DNA from: Tritrichomonas musculus
Lineage: Eukaryota > Parabasalia > Tritrichomonadida > Tritrichomonadidae
Direction of reading: 5' to 3'
Length of the DNA stretch: 64,000 nt
Assembly (NCBI GenBank): GCA_039105265.1
Contig: JAPFFF010000002.1
Span: 9,486,001-9,550,000, forward strand
Position numbers and translations under genes: made by a program
Notes under the pieces: model-generated
The model's database searches: none
What the model saw: only the letters and a program-made list of their open reading frames with translations
What the model was told of the DNA's origin: nothing
Shown here: positions 28,124-39,041 of the stretch, piece after piece
Layout of the letters: the number at the start of each line of letters is the position of its first letter
Numbering within the stretch: position 1 is the stretch's first letter

Positions 28124-28669
28124 ATGTCAAATATGCTACATAGGGCACGAATATTAAGTTCTGAAAATGATAGCAGCTGCAAACAAGAGCAAAATACAAA
28201 TGTGAATATAAAAATTAAACCTCCATCATATCCTAATGTTCCTCCACCACAAAATTATCCTCAAGTAAGAAACATAAATTTTACTCAAACTGGGGAGAAT
28301 GTTCAATCTCCATCACAACCTCAAACAAATCTTCTTACAAACGAACTTGAGAATTTGGAAATGAAAAATAAATTTCTAGAAACACTGTTGAACATCTATG
28401 AACTTAATCCTCTTAGAATTAACAACTATCTTGTCTGTCATAGCAATTCTCTTATGGAACTTATAAAAATCTTAACAAGAGCTGACAAAGTTGAGCTTGT
28501 TATAGATGAAGAAGAAGGGTGTACAGGATGCTTATCTAACACAAAGTATATGAACATCCAGAGAATTCTTGTTACAAAAGATGATAAAACTCTGGATTTA
28601 AAAATATGTTTTAATGAAATTTATAGTCAACTTGTACGATATGGTATTTCTACTAAAATGTGTATCTAA
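28124..28669 (+). CDS. Polinton protein with Pro/Asn-rich head, 181 aa
   Basis: Residues 1-~75 are low complexity and Pro/Gln/Asn-rich (PPSYPNVPPPQNYPQ); residues ~80-181 are globular and contain ETLLNIYELNPLRINNYLV and an acidic-Cys turn DEEEGCTGCL. No family recognised. It starts 25 bases after the coiled-coil gene on the same strand. Confidence 0.65.
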   Translation: MSNMLHRARILSSENDSSCKQEQNTNVNIKIKPPSYPNVPPPQNYPQVRNINFTQTGENVQSPSQPQTNLLTNELENLEMKNKFLETLLNIYELNPLRINNYLVCHSNSLMELIKILTRADKVELVIDEEEGCTGCLSNTKYMNIQRILVTKDDKTLDLKICFNEIYSQLVRYGISTKMCI

Positions 28670-28729
28670 AAGCTGCATTTAGCTCGGATTTTATCCTCGC
28701 ATTTTATATTTATATTTTTGTTGTCCAAA

Positions 28730-28849
28730 ATGATATCAGAATTGTTGTTGTTTGTTGTTGTTGTGGAGCTCGGTATAATAATTTATGGTCTAACCGAAGA
28801 CAAAACTCCAGAACTTACAGAAGAGATGAGAGCAAAACTGTACTCATAA
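28730..28849 (+). CDS. Single-pass membrane mini-protein in the Polinton, 39 aa
   Basis: A short frame from ATG 28730 to the TAA at 28847: MISELLLFVVVVELGIIIYG forms a hydrophobic segment of ~16 residues, followed by an acidic/basic tail (EDKTPELTEEMRAKLYS). It fills the otherwise empty 210-base gap between the 181-aa gene and the ATPase. Tiny membrane proteins are common next to capsid genes in Polinton-like viruses. Support is length, hydrophobic pattern and position only. Confidence 0.45.
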   Translation: MISELLLFVVVVELGIIIYGLTEDKTPELTEEMRAKLYS

Positions 28850-28880
28850 CCTTTATCATAATCTAAATGATAAAAAAAGG

Positions 28881-29768
28881 ATGATTCCCACGAGATTCAA
28901 TTATAAAGAAATATACTTTTCTGACTCTGATGAAGATAAGATTGATATAGATGATGAAAATGAAACTGAAACTGAAACTGAATTTGATATTGATGCTGAA
29001 ATGACAAGAGCCTATAGGAAAAATGAAAGTAAAATTCTTGCAGAGAGTATTAGACCAATAGCAGAAGGAATTTTTGCATACTACAATTCTCTAAATATTT
29101 TGGTAGGAAACCAGGGTCGCGGAAAGACTCATATAATGCTGAGAGACATAATTCAGATTTCGAGACTGCCAAACTCCAATTTTCATCTTATAGTTTATAT
29201 CAGCAAGAATGGTAGTATCAATGATAGTACTTTTGAAGCACAACAAGATTTAATAAAATTACCTGTGCATGTTGTTTCAGATGCAAATGCTGAAAAATAT
29301 CTAAAGGAACTTGATCTTTGGAAAGAACTATATGACAAATATAGTTCAACTCCAAAAATAACAATTGACAATAATAAACTTCAGCAGATGTTTGAATTCT
29401 TGCATATCAAAAAACTCGGTAAACCAAATTCTCCTTTAAATACTATTATCTTGTGTGAAGATTTTGTGAAAAGTAAACTTATAAAATCATCTTACTTTAC
29501 AAACTACATTACACAACTTCGTCATAAACATTCTCTAGTTTACATAAATGTACAATTTTTCAAATCAATACCCACAGATTTCAAGACAAATTGTACAACA
29601 TTCTTTATCTTCTCAGGATTCTCAAGACAAAAAATAAACTATGTTTATCAACAAGTATCATTACCAATAGAGTTTGAAGATTTGTGGTTTCGGTACAAAA
29701 TGATGAAGAACCATGATTTTGTTTTAGTAAATGTCCGTGAAAATGATATCAGATTTATTACAGTATAA
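28881..29768 (+). CDS. Polinton A32/FtsK-HerA-like packaging ATPase, 295 aa
   Basis: A Walker A motif GNQGRGKT (about residues 76-83) in the context LNILVGNQGRGKTHIMLRDI, and a Walker B-like strand NTIILCEDF (about 186-194) are visible; downstream TTFFIFSGFSRQKINYVYQQ resembles the sensor region. This is the genome-packaging ATPase of the A32 type, which translocates DNA into the capsid. The N-terminus is acidic (DSDEDKIDIDDENETETET). Its end overlaps by 11 bases the end of the convergent gene at 29758. Confidence 0.9.
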   Translation: MIPTRFNYKEIYFSDSDEDKIDIDDENETETETEFDIDAEMTRAYRKNESKILAESIRPIAEGIFAYYNSLNILVGNQGRGKTHIMLRDIIQISRLPNSNFHLIVYISKNGSINDSTFEAQQDLIKLPVHVVSDANAEKYLKELDLWKELYDKYSSTPKITIDNNKLQQMFEFLHIKKLGKPNSPLNTIILCEDFVKSKLIKSSYFTNYITQLRHKHSLVYINVQFFKSIPTDFKTNCTTFFIFSGFSRQKINYVYQQVSLPIEFEDLWFRYKMMKNHDFVLVNVRENDIRFITV

Positions 29769-30207
29769 GTTCCTGGTGGTGACCTACAAAGATTTCAGGT
29801 TCAGCTAAGTTATATTTTTGTCTAAGTTCTTTGATTTTGGATTTCGTAAACATACTTGTTCTCTCTAAACTATAATGATAAAAGTCATTTCCTTTGTATT
29901 CTTGTGGTTCTGTATTACCATTTATGAAAAATTCTTGTGCTTTCATTGTTAGTCTCCTTCGTAAGTTTGTTGTTATTGTTATGTTTTCTAATCCCAGTTC
30001 TGTGATCTTATCAGGATAGAACTTCAGAGTTTCATTATTTGTGTTCTTCAGACTTATGTATAAAACTTTTGCACGAAAATTATTCATGTTCATCATCAAG
30101 GGGAACTTTTCACAGAGTATAGAGAAATCACAATTACGAAACTTTTCTGGCTCTGGTAACATAGAAATAAGGTTGTTTACATACTCATATACTTTTGGTG
30201 CTCGCAT
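29758..30207 (-). CDS. Right-end Polinton protein, 149 aa
   Basis: Start taken at ATG 30207 (MRAPKVYEYVNNLISMLPEP), 5 bases inside the right terminal repeat and reading inward. Globular, no membrane segment, with a basic helix (TTNLRRRLTMKAQEFF). Mirrors the left-end gene in position. No family recognised. Confidence 0.7.
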   Translation of the reverse strand: MRAPKVYEYVNNLISMLPEPEKFRNCDFSILCEKFPLMMNMNNFRAKVLYISLKNTNNETLKFYPDKITELGLENITITTNLRRRLTMKAQEFFINGNTEPQEYKGNDFYHYSLERTSMFTKSKIKELRQKYNLAEPEIFVGHHQELIL

Positions 30208-30211
30208 GTTT

Positions 30212-30685
30212 TGTGAAATGGAAATAAAAAATGAAAAATAAAAAAGAAATATAAATTTGTGATTCTCGTTTGTGATGAGAGATGGTGATATCATTTGTGA
30301 ATATTATTTTTTGCAAAAATCGTTCTAGGGTTTTCATGTTTGTGTACCTATCTTAGGAAGGTCAGTTTTTCGTGTTTCATCATGTAAAATTTAAAATGTG
30401 AAATTGTAGATTGCCTATTGCGCATGTTGTAATCTTCTATGCAAGGTAGATAGCCCAAAATTCAGGAATTTGTATTTGTAGATGTGGTAGGGTTTTGGGG
30501 GAGTTTGCTGGGAATTTCAGAAAATTATTTAAATTATGTATGTTCGGTAATGGAAACAACGGTAAAAACTATAATGAGTATCACATTTGATTTTTTCATA
30601 CCTGAGCTAGGTGCGCGGTAAGGTAGGGTGGTGTAAAATGTTCCAGTAGTTAATAGGGATGCACGTCGCACACATCATTACTACT
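30212..30685 (-). repeat. Polinton right terminal inverted repeat, 474 bp
   Basis: Inverted partner of 8937-9410, about 98% identical by eye with no length difference. Its inner edge is 5 bases from the ATG of the gene at 29758-30207. Confidence 0.95.
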
Positions 30686-30691
30686 CTCGTT
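30686..30691. repeat. Right target-site duplication CTCGTT
   Basis: Exact copy of the six bases at 8931-8936. Confidence 0.95.
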
Positions 30692-31384
30692 TCCTAGAGC
30701 GAATTTGATTATGCGATGAAATTGTATATATTAAATTGTACGTCCTAAGCCCTCTAGACATAGCCGAACCTACGATATCACTGGGGAACTTTGAATAATA
30801 ATAATAAAAACATAATTTTTTTTTATGCCTACTGTATATTCAAGAGAGTATATGGCGTTCTTGTAAATACTTCATTTCCAAAGAGGATAGTTCATTTTTT
30901 AGAAGTTCTTGGATTTAATTGATGTATTGACATTTATGATACGCAAGAAGAAATGACTCCATATTTTTGAAAAAGAAAAAATCTTTTATTAGAAAAAAAA
31001 AAAAAAAAAGAAAAGAAAAAAAAAAAAAAAACTCAAATTTTTTTTATTCTATATCACAAGTAGGACAACAATAGACATTAATAATTATTATTCATAAATC
31101 AGGTGGGAAGTAAATAACATATGCGGCCGCTGCTGTTGTGGAGAATTTACTGATAGGTGTTATCCATGCTTCTATATATTGATAGAATTACAAGTTGTGT
31201 CCATCAAAGTTATTTTACAAAAACTATAAAAAATGCTTTTGACACTTCTATCACCTGATCCTAACATATTGCCTCCTCTTTCTCATTCTCGTTTTGGTAA
31301 AACAACTCGTTATTTATTCTGCTTTAAAATAAATAACGAAATTCATCTTAGCTAGTATTATATGGTAAGGGGTGTTTTAGCATT

Positions 31385-31426
<42 letters not shown>

Positions 31427-32439
31427 GTAATTTCTTCTTGTATATTATAAACCATATGTGGTAGATTATTATTAATAACAATTTAAAAATAAAAGGATAT
31501 AAATATTCCTTTATAAATAATAACCGTTTCTCTGTTTAAATTCTAAATATAAAAAAGATTTGCAATAACATTTCGAATTTTTTGCTTAAAGTGCGAGCTG
31601 AATGGTACAAAGTAATAAAAAGTAAATAAATAACATATTTAAAATTCAAAATATTCTAAAGGAGTATACTTGGGTCCATAATTCCTTTTATTTTAAAATT
31701 TTAATTTTTCCTAGATCGTTTATGTGAGTTTATATTTGTTTCTCATCAAACTTTTGAGAATCATACTGTTTATATTGTTTTTTTATGAATTTTTCTTACA
31801 AAAAACATATTATAAAGCAAAAAGACATCTATATTTTAGTTAACAGTTTGAACTTAGAATTAAGATATCCTAACGCTTTCTATCATTATTTTTCTTTTAA
31901 AATCTTGAAATTCTTATTCAAATATTTGAACAAACATGGGCCAAATATTTATATTTGTGTTTTTTAATATTTTACTTATAAAAATTATATTTATGACTAA
32001 TATGTATTATAAATAGGTTAATTTATTTTATTTTAAAAATATTTAGGAAGATATAATAATTTTGTAATTATATTAATTATTTCTGATGATAACGATAAAA
32101 TTTCTATCAAATTTTATAACATTAAATATAATTTTATCTCATTCAATTTATTAAATTAGAAGAAAAAAATACTTTTAATATATTTATATATTTAAAAATA
32201 TATTTGTTATATTTATTGATTATGTTTTACATACTTTTTGTCACCTGATTTTGTAAAAAATATAACTTTGGGCTAAATTAACTACCATAATGATATTTTT
32301 TTCATCCAATATATTCTACAAAATATGTCAAAATAAAGATTTTTTTTTTGAAAATTCAATTTTTTGAGAAGATTCAGAATATATTGAAGATATATTTTTT
32401 AGAATATACTGAAGATCCATTGAATTTTATATAAAAATT
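30692..32439. other. Gene-poor AT-rich stretch with long A and T runs
   Basis: The first ~120 bases hold an open minus-strand stretch that fits the interrupted gene on the far side of the Polinton. Long A runs lie at about 30988-31030 and a T run followed by an A run at about 31388-31425. The rest shows nothing coding on either strand; a 60-codon frame at 31785 is Tyr/Lys/Phe-rich background. Confidence 0.5.
31307..31339. repeat. Perfect 12-bp inverted repeat
   Basis: TCGTTATTTATT at 31307-31318 is the reverse complement of AATAAATAACGA at 31328-31339, with a 9-base loop. It could form a hairpin; no gene on either side to regulate. Confidence 0.5.
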
Positions 32440-33345
32440 TCCATTCTATTTTTCAGTTACAAACATCTAAAAAAAATAAGCAAATATGAGATTATTTATT
32501 TGATCAACCAAAAGGATGACACTGCCAGTGCCATTGGTGTCTCCTATGTCTCAAATTATATTCATATTCCTCGGTCCATTAGATATGAATCGAAAGAGTA
32601 CGTTGTAACAAGTGTTTCAAATTGTGCATTTACAAGCCAACTCCGAATAAAATTCATTAAATTTGGGCAAGATTCAGAAATATGGATGATTGAAAGCAAT
32701 GCGCTTGCAATTTCAAAAGTTGAACAATTTTATTTACCAGCAAGCGTGATTGAACTCAAGGAAGGATGGTGTAGATATACAGTTGATTTGAAACAAAGTT
32801 GAAATTGACCCAAGAAATCCTCGTTATTCTGTCATCGATTGAAAATTCATCATTGGAAAATCTGACATAAAAAACGACGGTTATGACATTTTTGTATTTG
32901 CAGTCAGAGATATAATAGAAGCTTTAATCCCATCATACATAAAAATCATTGGACTACATGCATTCAATAATTGTGCGAACCTTCAAAAACCTTGAATTTC
33001 AACAAAATTCTGAACTTCAAATCATTTGCAAAGAAACTTTTGCAAGTTCAATCAAGATTCACAATCTCATAATCCCAGCTCATGAGTTCCTTTTCATTAT
33101 GCACAAGTATTAACTCGAATTGAAATATCACAGAATTCAGAATTTCAATCATTTGGTTTATGTTTTAACGGTTCATCAATCAACAGCATTTTTGTTCCTT
33201 CTCAACTTCGGGGAATTTCTTTTTATGAGTGCCAACAACTTCAAATAAATTGAAATCGAGGAAAATCCACATATTCAAACAATTCACACGGATTGTATAG
33301 GTGGTTGCGTGTTTATAATGATCCAATTTCAAAAAATTCATGAAT
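32440..33345 (+). pseudogene. Decayed BspA-like LRR_5 protein
   Basis: Scattered over two or three + frames are typical LRR_5 phrases: YIHIPRSIRYESKEYVVTSV, then IEALIPSYIKIIGLHAFNNC and INSIFVPSQLRGISFYECQQ. The phrases are in the right order and spacing for TpLRR repeats, but stops and frame changes break them (the first clean piece is 32500-32802, ending at a stop). This is a worn relic of a gene like the LRR half of 2405-4093. Confidence 0.65.
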
Positions 33346-34132
33346 TAACATTCATTCATGAAGATTATCCACTAAATGATGAATATTTTTTAAAACATAA
33401 TAACATGCTTGTTCAATTAACATCAATTTAGTTTTATTATATTTAGACATTAACACCAAATAATAAAAACTAATTAGTATAATAATTAATAAATACTAAT
33501 TTTCTAGGACAATTTTAAATTTATGTTTTTTTTTTTTTCAACGATTATATTGATATCAATAGAAGCTTTATTTTAAACAAATGCTTCATTTTTCTATGAA
33601 AAATAATAATTTTGAGATTCTTATTCAGAACATGATTGAAGAATTTGGTAGAATTTCATTGATTGAATATGCTGTATTTTTTGGCTCAATTCAAATATTT
33701 AACCACTTGCGACTTGAAGGTGTTGAATTAACGCCATCATTGTGGTATTTGGCCATTCATGGCCAAAATGCAGAAATGATTCACTTTCTGGAAGACAATC
33801 ATGTTGAATTAGATGATGATTCATACGGGAAAGTCTTTTATGAATCAATCAAATGCCACCACAACGACATTGCAAATTACTTCATAAACAACTTTTTACA
33901 AAATGGTGAAGAAAATTCACAGGATACAATCAATCAATGTCTCCAATATTATAATTTCGCCTTTTTGAAAAATGATTCCATTAGTGAGTCTTTATTTTGC
34001 AAATTGTGCAAGTACGATTATTGTGCTGTTGTTGATAATCTTTTGAAAGACAAAGATATAGATGTAAACAAAGAGGAAATTTACAAAATTTTATTAACAC
34101 AATTTCAATTGATAATTATTTCATTATGTTAA

Positions 34133-37100
34133 AATTATATCTTTCAATGAAATTTAAAATCATATTTTTCAATTGGATTCAAAATCACATCATTCAATGA
34201 AATTGAAAATCATATATTTCAATTGGATTCAAAATCATATCATTCAATAAAATTGAAAATCATATTTTTGAATGAAATTTTAATATAATAATTATTTATA
34301 AAACAGCATTATATTTGGCAGTTGACAAAGAAAATATTGAAATTGTGAAACTTTTATTAACGAATGACAAACTTGATATCAATCTTGGATATATTTTTAT
34401 TTTTTTTTATTTTATAAAATTGAAAATCATATCTTTGAATGAAATTCAAAATCATATCATTCAATGGAATTCAAAATTATATTTTTTTAATGATATTCAA
34501 AATCATATCATTCAATACTGTTCAAAATCATATCTTTCAATACTATTCAAAATCATATCATTCAATACTGTTCAAAATCATATCTTTGAATGAAATTTTA
34601 ATATAATATATATTTATAAAACAGCATTATATATGGCCGTTGAAAAAGAAAACATTGAAATTGTGAAACTTTTATTAACGAATGAGAAACTTGATATCAA
34701 TCTTGGATACATTTTTTTTTTTTTTTAATTTTTTTATAAAATTGAAAATCATATCTTTCAATTACATTCAAAGTCATATATTTCAATGGAATTTAAAATC
34801 ATATCTTTCAATAGAATTCAAAATCGTATCATCCAATACTATTCAAAATCATATCTTTCAATGAGATTTTGATATAATAATAATTTATAAGACAGCATTA
34901 TATTTGGCCGTTGAAAAAGAAAACATTGAAATAGTGAAACTTTTATTGACGAATGACAAACTTGATATCAATCTTCTTAATATTTTTCATAATTTTTTAT
35001 AAAATTGAAAATCATATCTTTGAATGAAATTCAAAATCAAATGTTTCAATACTATTCAAAATTATACAATTCAATCAGATTCAAAATAATATCATTAAAT
35101 AGAATTAAAAATCAAATCTTTCAATGGAATTCAAAATCATATCATTAAATTACATTCAAAATCATATCTTTCAATACTGTTCAAAATCATATCTTTGAAT
35201 GAAATTTTAATATAATATATATTTATAAAACAGCATTATATATGGCCGTTGAAAAAGAAAACATTGAAATTGTGAAACTTTTATTAACGAATGAGAAACT
35301 TGATATCAATCTTGGATATATTTTTATTTATTTATTTTATAAAATTGAAAATCATATCTTTGAATGAAATTCAAAATCATATCTTTCAATTACATTTGAT
35401 ATCATATCTTTCAATTTCATTCAAAATCATATCTTTCAATATAATTCAAAATCATATCTTTCAATATCATTCAAAATCATATCTATCAATGAAATTCAAA
35501 ATCATATCTTTCAATTACATTTGATATCATATCTTTCAATATCATTCAAAATCATATCTATCAATGAAATTCAAAATCATATCTTTCAATATCATTCAAA
35601 ATCATATCTTTCAATACTATTCAAAATCATATCTTTCAATACTGTTCAAAATCATATCTTTGAATGAAATTTTAATATAATATATATTTATAAAACAGCA
35701 TTATATATGGCCGTTGAAAAAGAAAACATTGAAATTGTGAAACTTTTATTAACGAATGAGAAACTTGATATCAATCTTGGATATATTTTTATTTATTTAT
35801 TTTATAAAATTGAAAATCATATCTTTGAATGAAATTCAAAATCATATCTTTCAATTACATTTGATATCATATCTTTCAATTTCATTCAAAATCATATCTT
35901 TCAATATAATTCAAAATCATATCTTTCAATATCATTCAAAATCATATCTATCAATGAAATTCAAAATCATATCTTTCAATTACATTTGATATCATATCTT
36001 TCAATATCATTCAAAATCATATCTATCAATGAAATTCAAAATCATATCTTTCAATATCATTCAAAATCATATCTTTCAATACTATTCAAAATCATATCTT
36101 TCAATACTGTTCAAAATCATATCTTTGAATGAAATTTTAATATAATATATATTTATAAAACAGCATTATATATGGCCGTTGAAAAAGAAAACATTGAAAT
36201 TGTGAAACTTTTATTAACGAATGAGAAACTTGATATCAATCTTGGATATATTTTTATTTATTTATTTTATAAAATTGAAAATCATATCTTTGAATGAAAT
36301 TCAAAATCATATCTTTCAATTACATTTGATATCATATCTTTCAATTTCATTCAAAATCATATCTTTCAATATAATTCAAAATCATATCTTTCAATATCAT
36401 TCAAAATCATATCTATCAATGAAATTCAAAATCATATCTTTCAATTACATTTGATATCATATCTTTCAATATCATTCAAAATCATATCTTTCAATATCAT
36501 TCAAAATCATATCTATCAATGAAATTCAAAATCATATCTTTCAATTACATTTGATATCATATCTTTCAATATCATTCAAAATCATATCTTTCAATAAAAT
36601 TCAAAATCATATCATTGAATACTATTCAAAATTATATCTTTGAATGAAATTTTAATGTAATATATATTTATATAACAGCATTATATATGGCGGTTGAAAA
36701 AGAAAACATTGAAATTGTGAAACTTTTATTAACGAATGACAAACTTGATATCAATCTTCTTAATATTTTTTTAAATTTTTTCTAAAATTTAAAATTAAAT
36801 CGTTGAATGAAATATAAAATCATATCATTCAATACTATTCCAAATTATATCATTCAATACTATTCCAAATCATATCATTCAATGAAATTCAAAATCATAT
36901 CATTCAATACTATTCCAAATCATAACATTCAATACTATTCAAAATCATATCATTCAATGGAATTCAAAATCATATCATTCAATACTATTCAAAATCATAA
37001 CATTCAATACTATTCCAAATTATATCATTCAATGGAATTCAAAATCATAACATTCAATACTATTCAAAATCATATCATTCAATTGGATTCAAAATCATAT

Positions 37101-37600
37101 CATTCAATTGGATTCAAAATCATATCATTCAATGGAATTCAAAATCATATCTTTCAATAGAATTCAAAATCATATCATTCAATACTATTCAAAATCATAT
37201 AATTTAATACTATTCAAAATCATATCATTCAATAGAATTCAAAATTATATCTTTCAATGCAATTCAAAATCATATCTTTGAATACTATTCACATTTATAT
37301 CTTTGAATGAAATTTTAAAATAATATATATTTATAAAACAGCATTATATTTGGCCGTTGAAAAAGAAAATATAGAAATTGTGAAACTTTTATTAACGAAT
37401 GACAAACTTGACATCAATATTCTTAATATTTTTCATATTTTTTTTATAAAATTGAAAATCATATCTTTGAATGAAATTTAAAATCAAATCTTTCAATTAC
37501 ATCTGATATCATATCTTTGAATAAAATTCCAAACAATATCTTTCAATAAAATTCTAAGCCATAATTTAAAATGAAATTCTAAAATAATATAATTTTACCG
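34133..37600 (+). repeat. 25-bp minisatellite array, interrupted by ankyrin islands
   Basis: The monomer is TCAAAATCATATCTTTCAAT plus five variable bases (often GAAAT, ACTAT or ATCAT), period 25 bp, repeated well over 80 times. CATTCAAT and CTTTCAAT variants dominate in different subarrays: CTTTCAAT in the middle, CATTCAAT at 36,800-37,200. The array is interrupted by eight ~85-bp ankyrin-coding islands. Confidence 0.9.
35230..36480 (+). repeat. 465-bp higher-order tandem repeat, two full units and part of a third
   Basis: Units begin at 35230, 35695 and 36160, exactly 465 bp apart, each made of one ankyrin island plus its minisatellite spacer. By eye the first two are identical over their length and the third matches until about 36480, where the order of monomers changes. 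Very recent unequal crossing-over, or an assembly expansion, is indicated. Confidence 0.9.
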
Positions 37601-37891
37601 TACTGTATTACATGAAGCTGTAGAAAAAGGAAATATTGAAATTATAAAGCTTTTATTGGAACAACCAAATGTAAAAGTGAGCATTAAAGATGAAATTTTT
37701 ATTATATACAAATAAAATCAAAAATGTACATTTTAATGATTTTAAAAAAATAAAATTTATGGAGAAATCCCATCGATCTAACTAATGATCCACAAATTAA
37801 AAAATTGTTCCCAAGAGAAACAATCGTCAATAGGAGGGTTAACAGCAAAGGAAATGTCAAAAAAATTATAATTAATAAAAAATTTGATTAA

Positions 37892-38985
37892 ATAAAATAA
37901 TTATTCTAATTCTTCATACATAATATATATTTCTTTTATTTTAAGGGTGTAGTTCATTTTCAATATCTCCACGTATTCATTATTTTAGAAAGTTTTACTT
38001 ATATATTTATGATCATAATCAATCATGCGCTTGTAATAATAAATAAAAATTTTAAACTTTTTTATGCAAATATCTTCAAAATATCTTTTTTTAGAAAACC
38101 ATAATTTTCGAATTTAATCGAGGAATAATGCAATATAAGTAATGTAATTACTCGATGTAATGATGATTTGAATTCTATAATTAAATTTGAAGAAGAAATA
38201 AATGCTTTACTATGAACATATTTTTGGTTGTAATTAAAAATGATGAATATTTGATAATTTATAAAATGCATACGTAGTTTAATACTCTAGAATCTGAATC
38301 ATAAATATTTTGATTTATAACTACATATCATCGAAATTGAATGATTATATATGTTTTGAAATATTCGTAAAATAAGAGAAAAAATGAAGAATTTCAAAAT
38401 GTATGTTGTCCTTTAATTTGTAAATTTACTGATTGAAAATTGAGTTATAAATAATATATATACTAGAATAAAAAACTACGTATGCGTTTGAAATTTTATT
38501 CTAAATTGATAAAGTTATAGGCTTTTGAAATTTGAATTCAAGAAATATATGTTTGTTTCTAGAATACAAAAGTGAATTTTCTCAAATCAGCATATGTAAA
38601 AAGTTTATTTATCCACTTTACTTTAAGAAAATATCTCAATATATGAACAAATTGGTTTATTCATAGATTTTCAAAAATGCGTTTATACTCCACGTAAGTT
38701 TAAATTCAATTTTTTTTTTAAAAAAAAAGTATCTGATTTATATCTTTATATATACTAATTAAAACACAAAAATAATTATTTAATATATGTAAATATCATA
38801 TAAAATATATAATGTATCAGTTATAACTAAAAATTACTATTTGGCAACAAATAATATCATGATATATAGTCTTGTCTCAAAAGTAAATTTAACTTTATAG
38901 ATTATGAAATATGTTATCCGTAATAATTATAATAAGTTTTGTCAAAAAAATTAAAAAAACGTAGGAATGTATTGTATTTTTTGCA
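37892..38985. other. AT-rich intergenic stretch
   Basis: About 1.1 kb with no supported gene. The 69-codon minus-strand frame at 38062-38271 is background in composition. Several near-repeated TATAAATA words only. Confidence 0.5.
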
Positions 38986-39032
38986 TTCACATAATATAAT
39001 TCATTGCGATTTAAAACCTGAAAATATTTTAA

Positions 39033-39041
39033 GGGTGATCT
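39033..39041. repeat. 9-bp target-site duplication GGGTGATCT (left)
   Basis: Identical to 39402-39410, the bases that follow the other end of the MITE. Confidence 0.8.

Larger units (their letters stand above)
8937..30685. mobile_element. Polinton/Maverick element, 21,749 bp, apparently near whole
   Basis: The element is bounded by 474-bp terminal inverted repeats that begin AGTAGTAATG and is flanked by a perfect 6-bp duplication. It carries the defining set: protein-primed family B DNA polymerase, rve-type integrase, A32/FtsK-like packaging ATPase and double-jelly-roll major capsid protein, plus KilA-N, HNH, fibre-like and small proteins. I did not recognise a separate adenain-type protease. 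The two terminal repeats differ at about 11 of 474 positions by eye (~98% identical), so insertion was recent. Nearly all genes are long and open; I estimate at most one or two breaks in the whole element. It is treated as a fossil copy. Confidence 0.97.
33541..37891 (+). pseudogene. Decayed DUF3447/ankyrin gene invaded by minisatellite loops
   Basis: The left end (33581-34132) encodes a clean DUF3447 segment ([54 protein letters not shown]) closely related to the 731-aa protein at 42474-44669. After that, single ankyrin units of ~28 codons (TALYMAVEKENIEIVKLLLT then NEKLDIN) recur at about 34303, 34621, 34892, 35230, 35695, 36160, 36675 and 37338. A last, different unit at 37606 (TVLHEAVEKGNIEIIKLLLE) and a C-terminal piece ending at 37891 close the gene. 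Between the units the sequence is 25-bp minisatellite with stops in all frames. Units keep the ankyrin pattern although the gene as a whole cannot be read through. No trichomonad intron signals (GTAYGT, ACTAACACACAG) border the spacers. Confidence 0.75.

Noticed and set aside
31115-31135. CATATG next to GCGGCCGC, like a cloning site
   Set aside because: No other vector sequence is present, and flanks are ordinary AT-rich genomic DNA; a chance occurrence is simplest.
35291-36454. Three identical 77-codon frames, and the 117-codon frame at 36807-37160
   Set aside because: They are read-through of the minisatellite in a frame different from the ankyrin islands; composition is set by the repeat.
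34133-37600. Regular short repeats that could be taken for a CRISPR array
   Set aside because: The period is 25 bp head to tail with no unique spacers, the DNA is eukaryotic, and no cas-like genes are near.
34133-37600. Minisatellite spacers as introns between ankyrin exons
   Set aside because: No GTAYGT 5' signal and no ACTAACACACAG 3' signal; the conserved ACAG at the island start is simply part of the codons for Thr-Ala.
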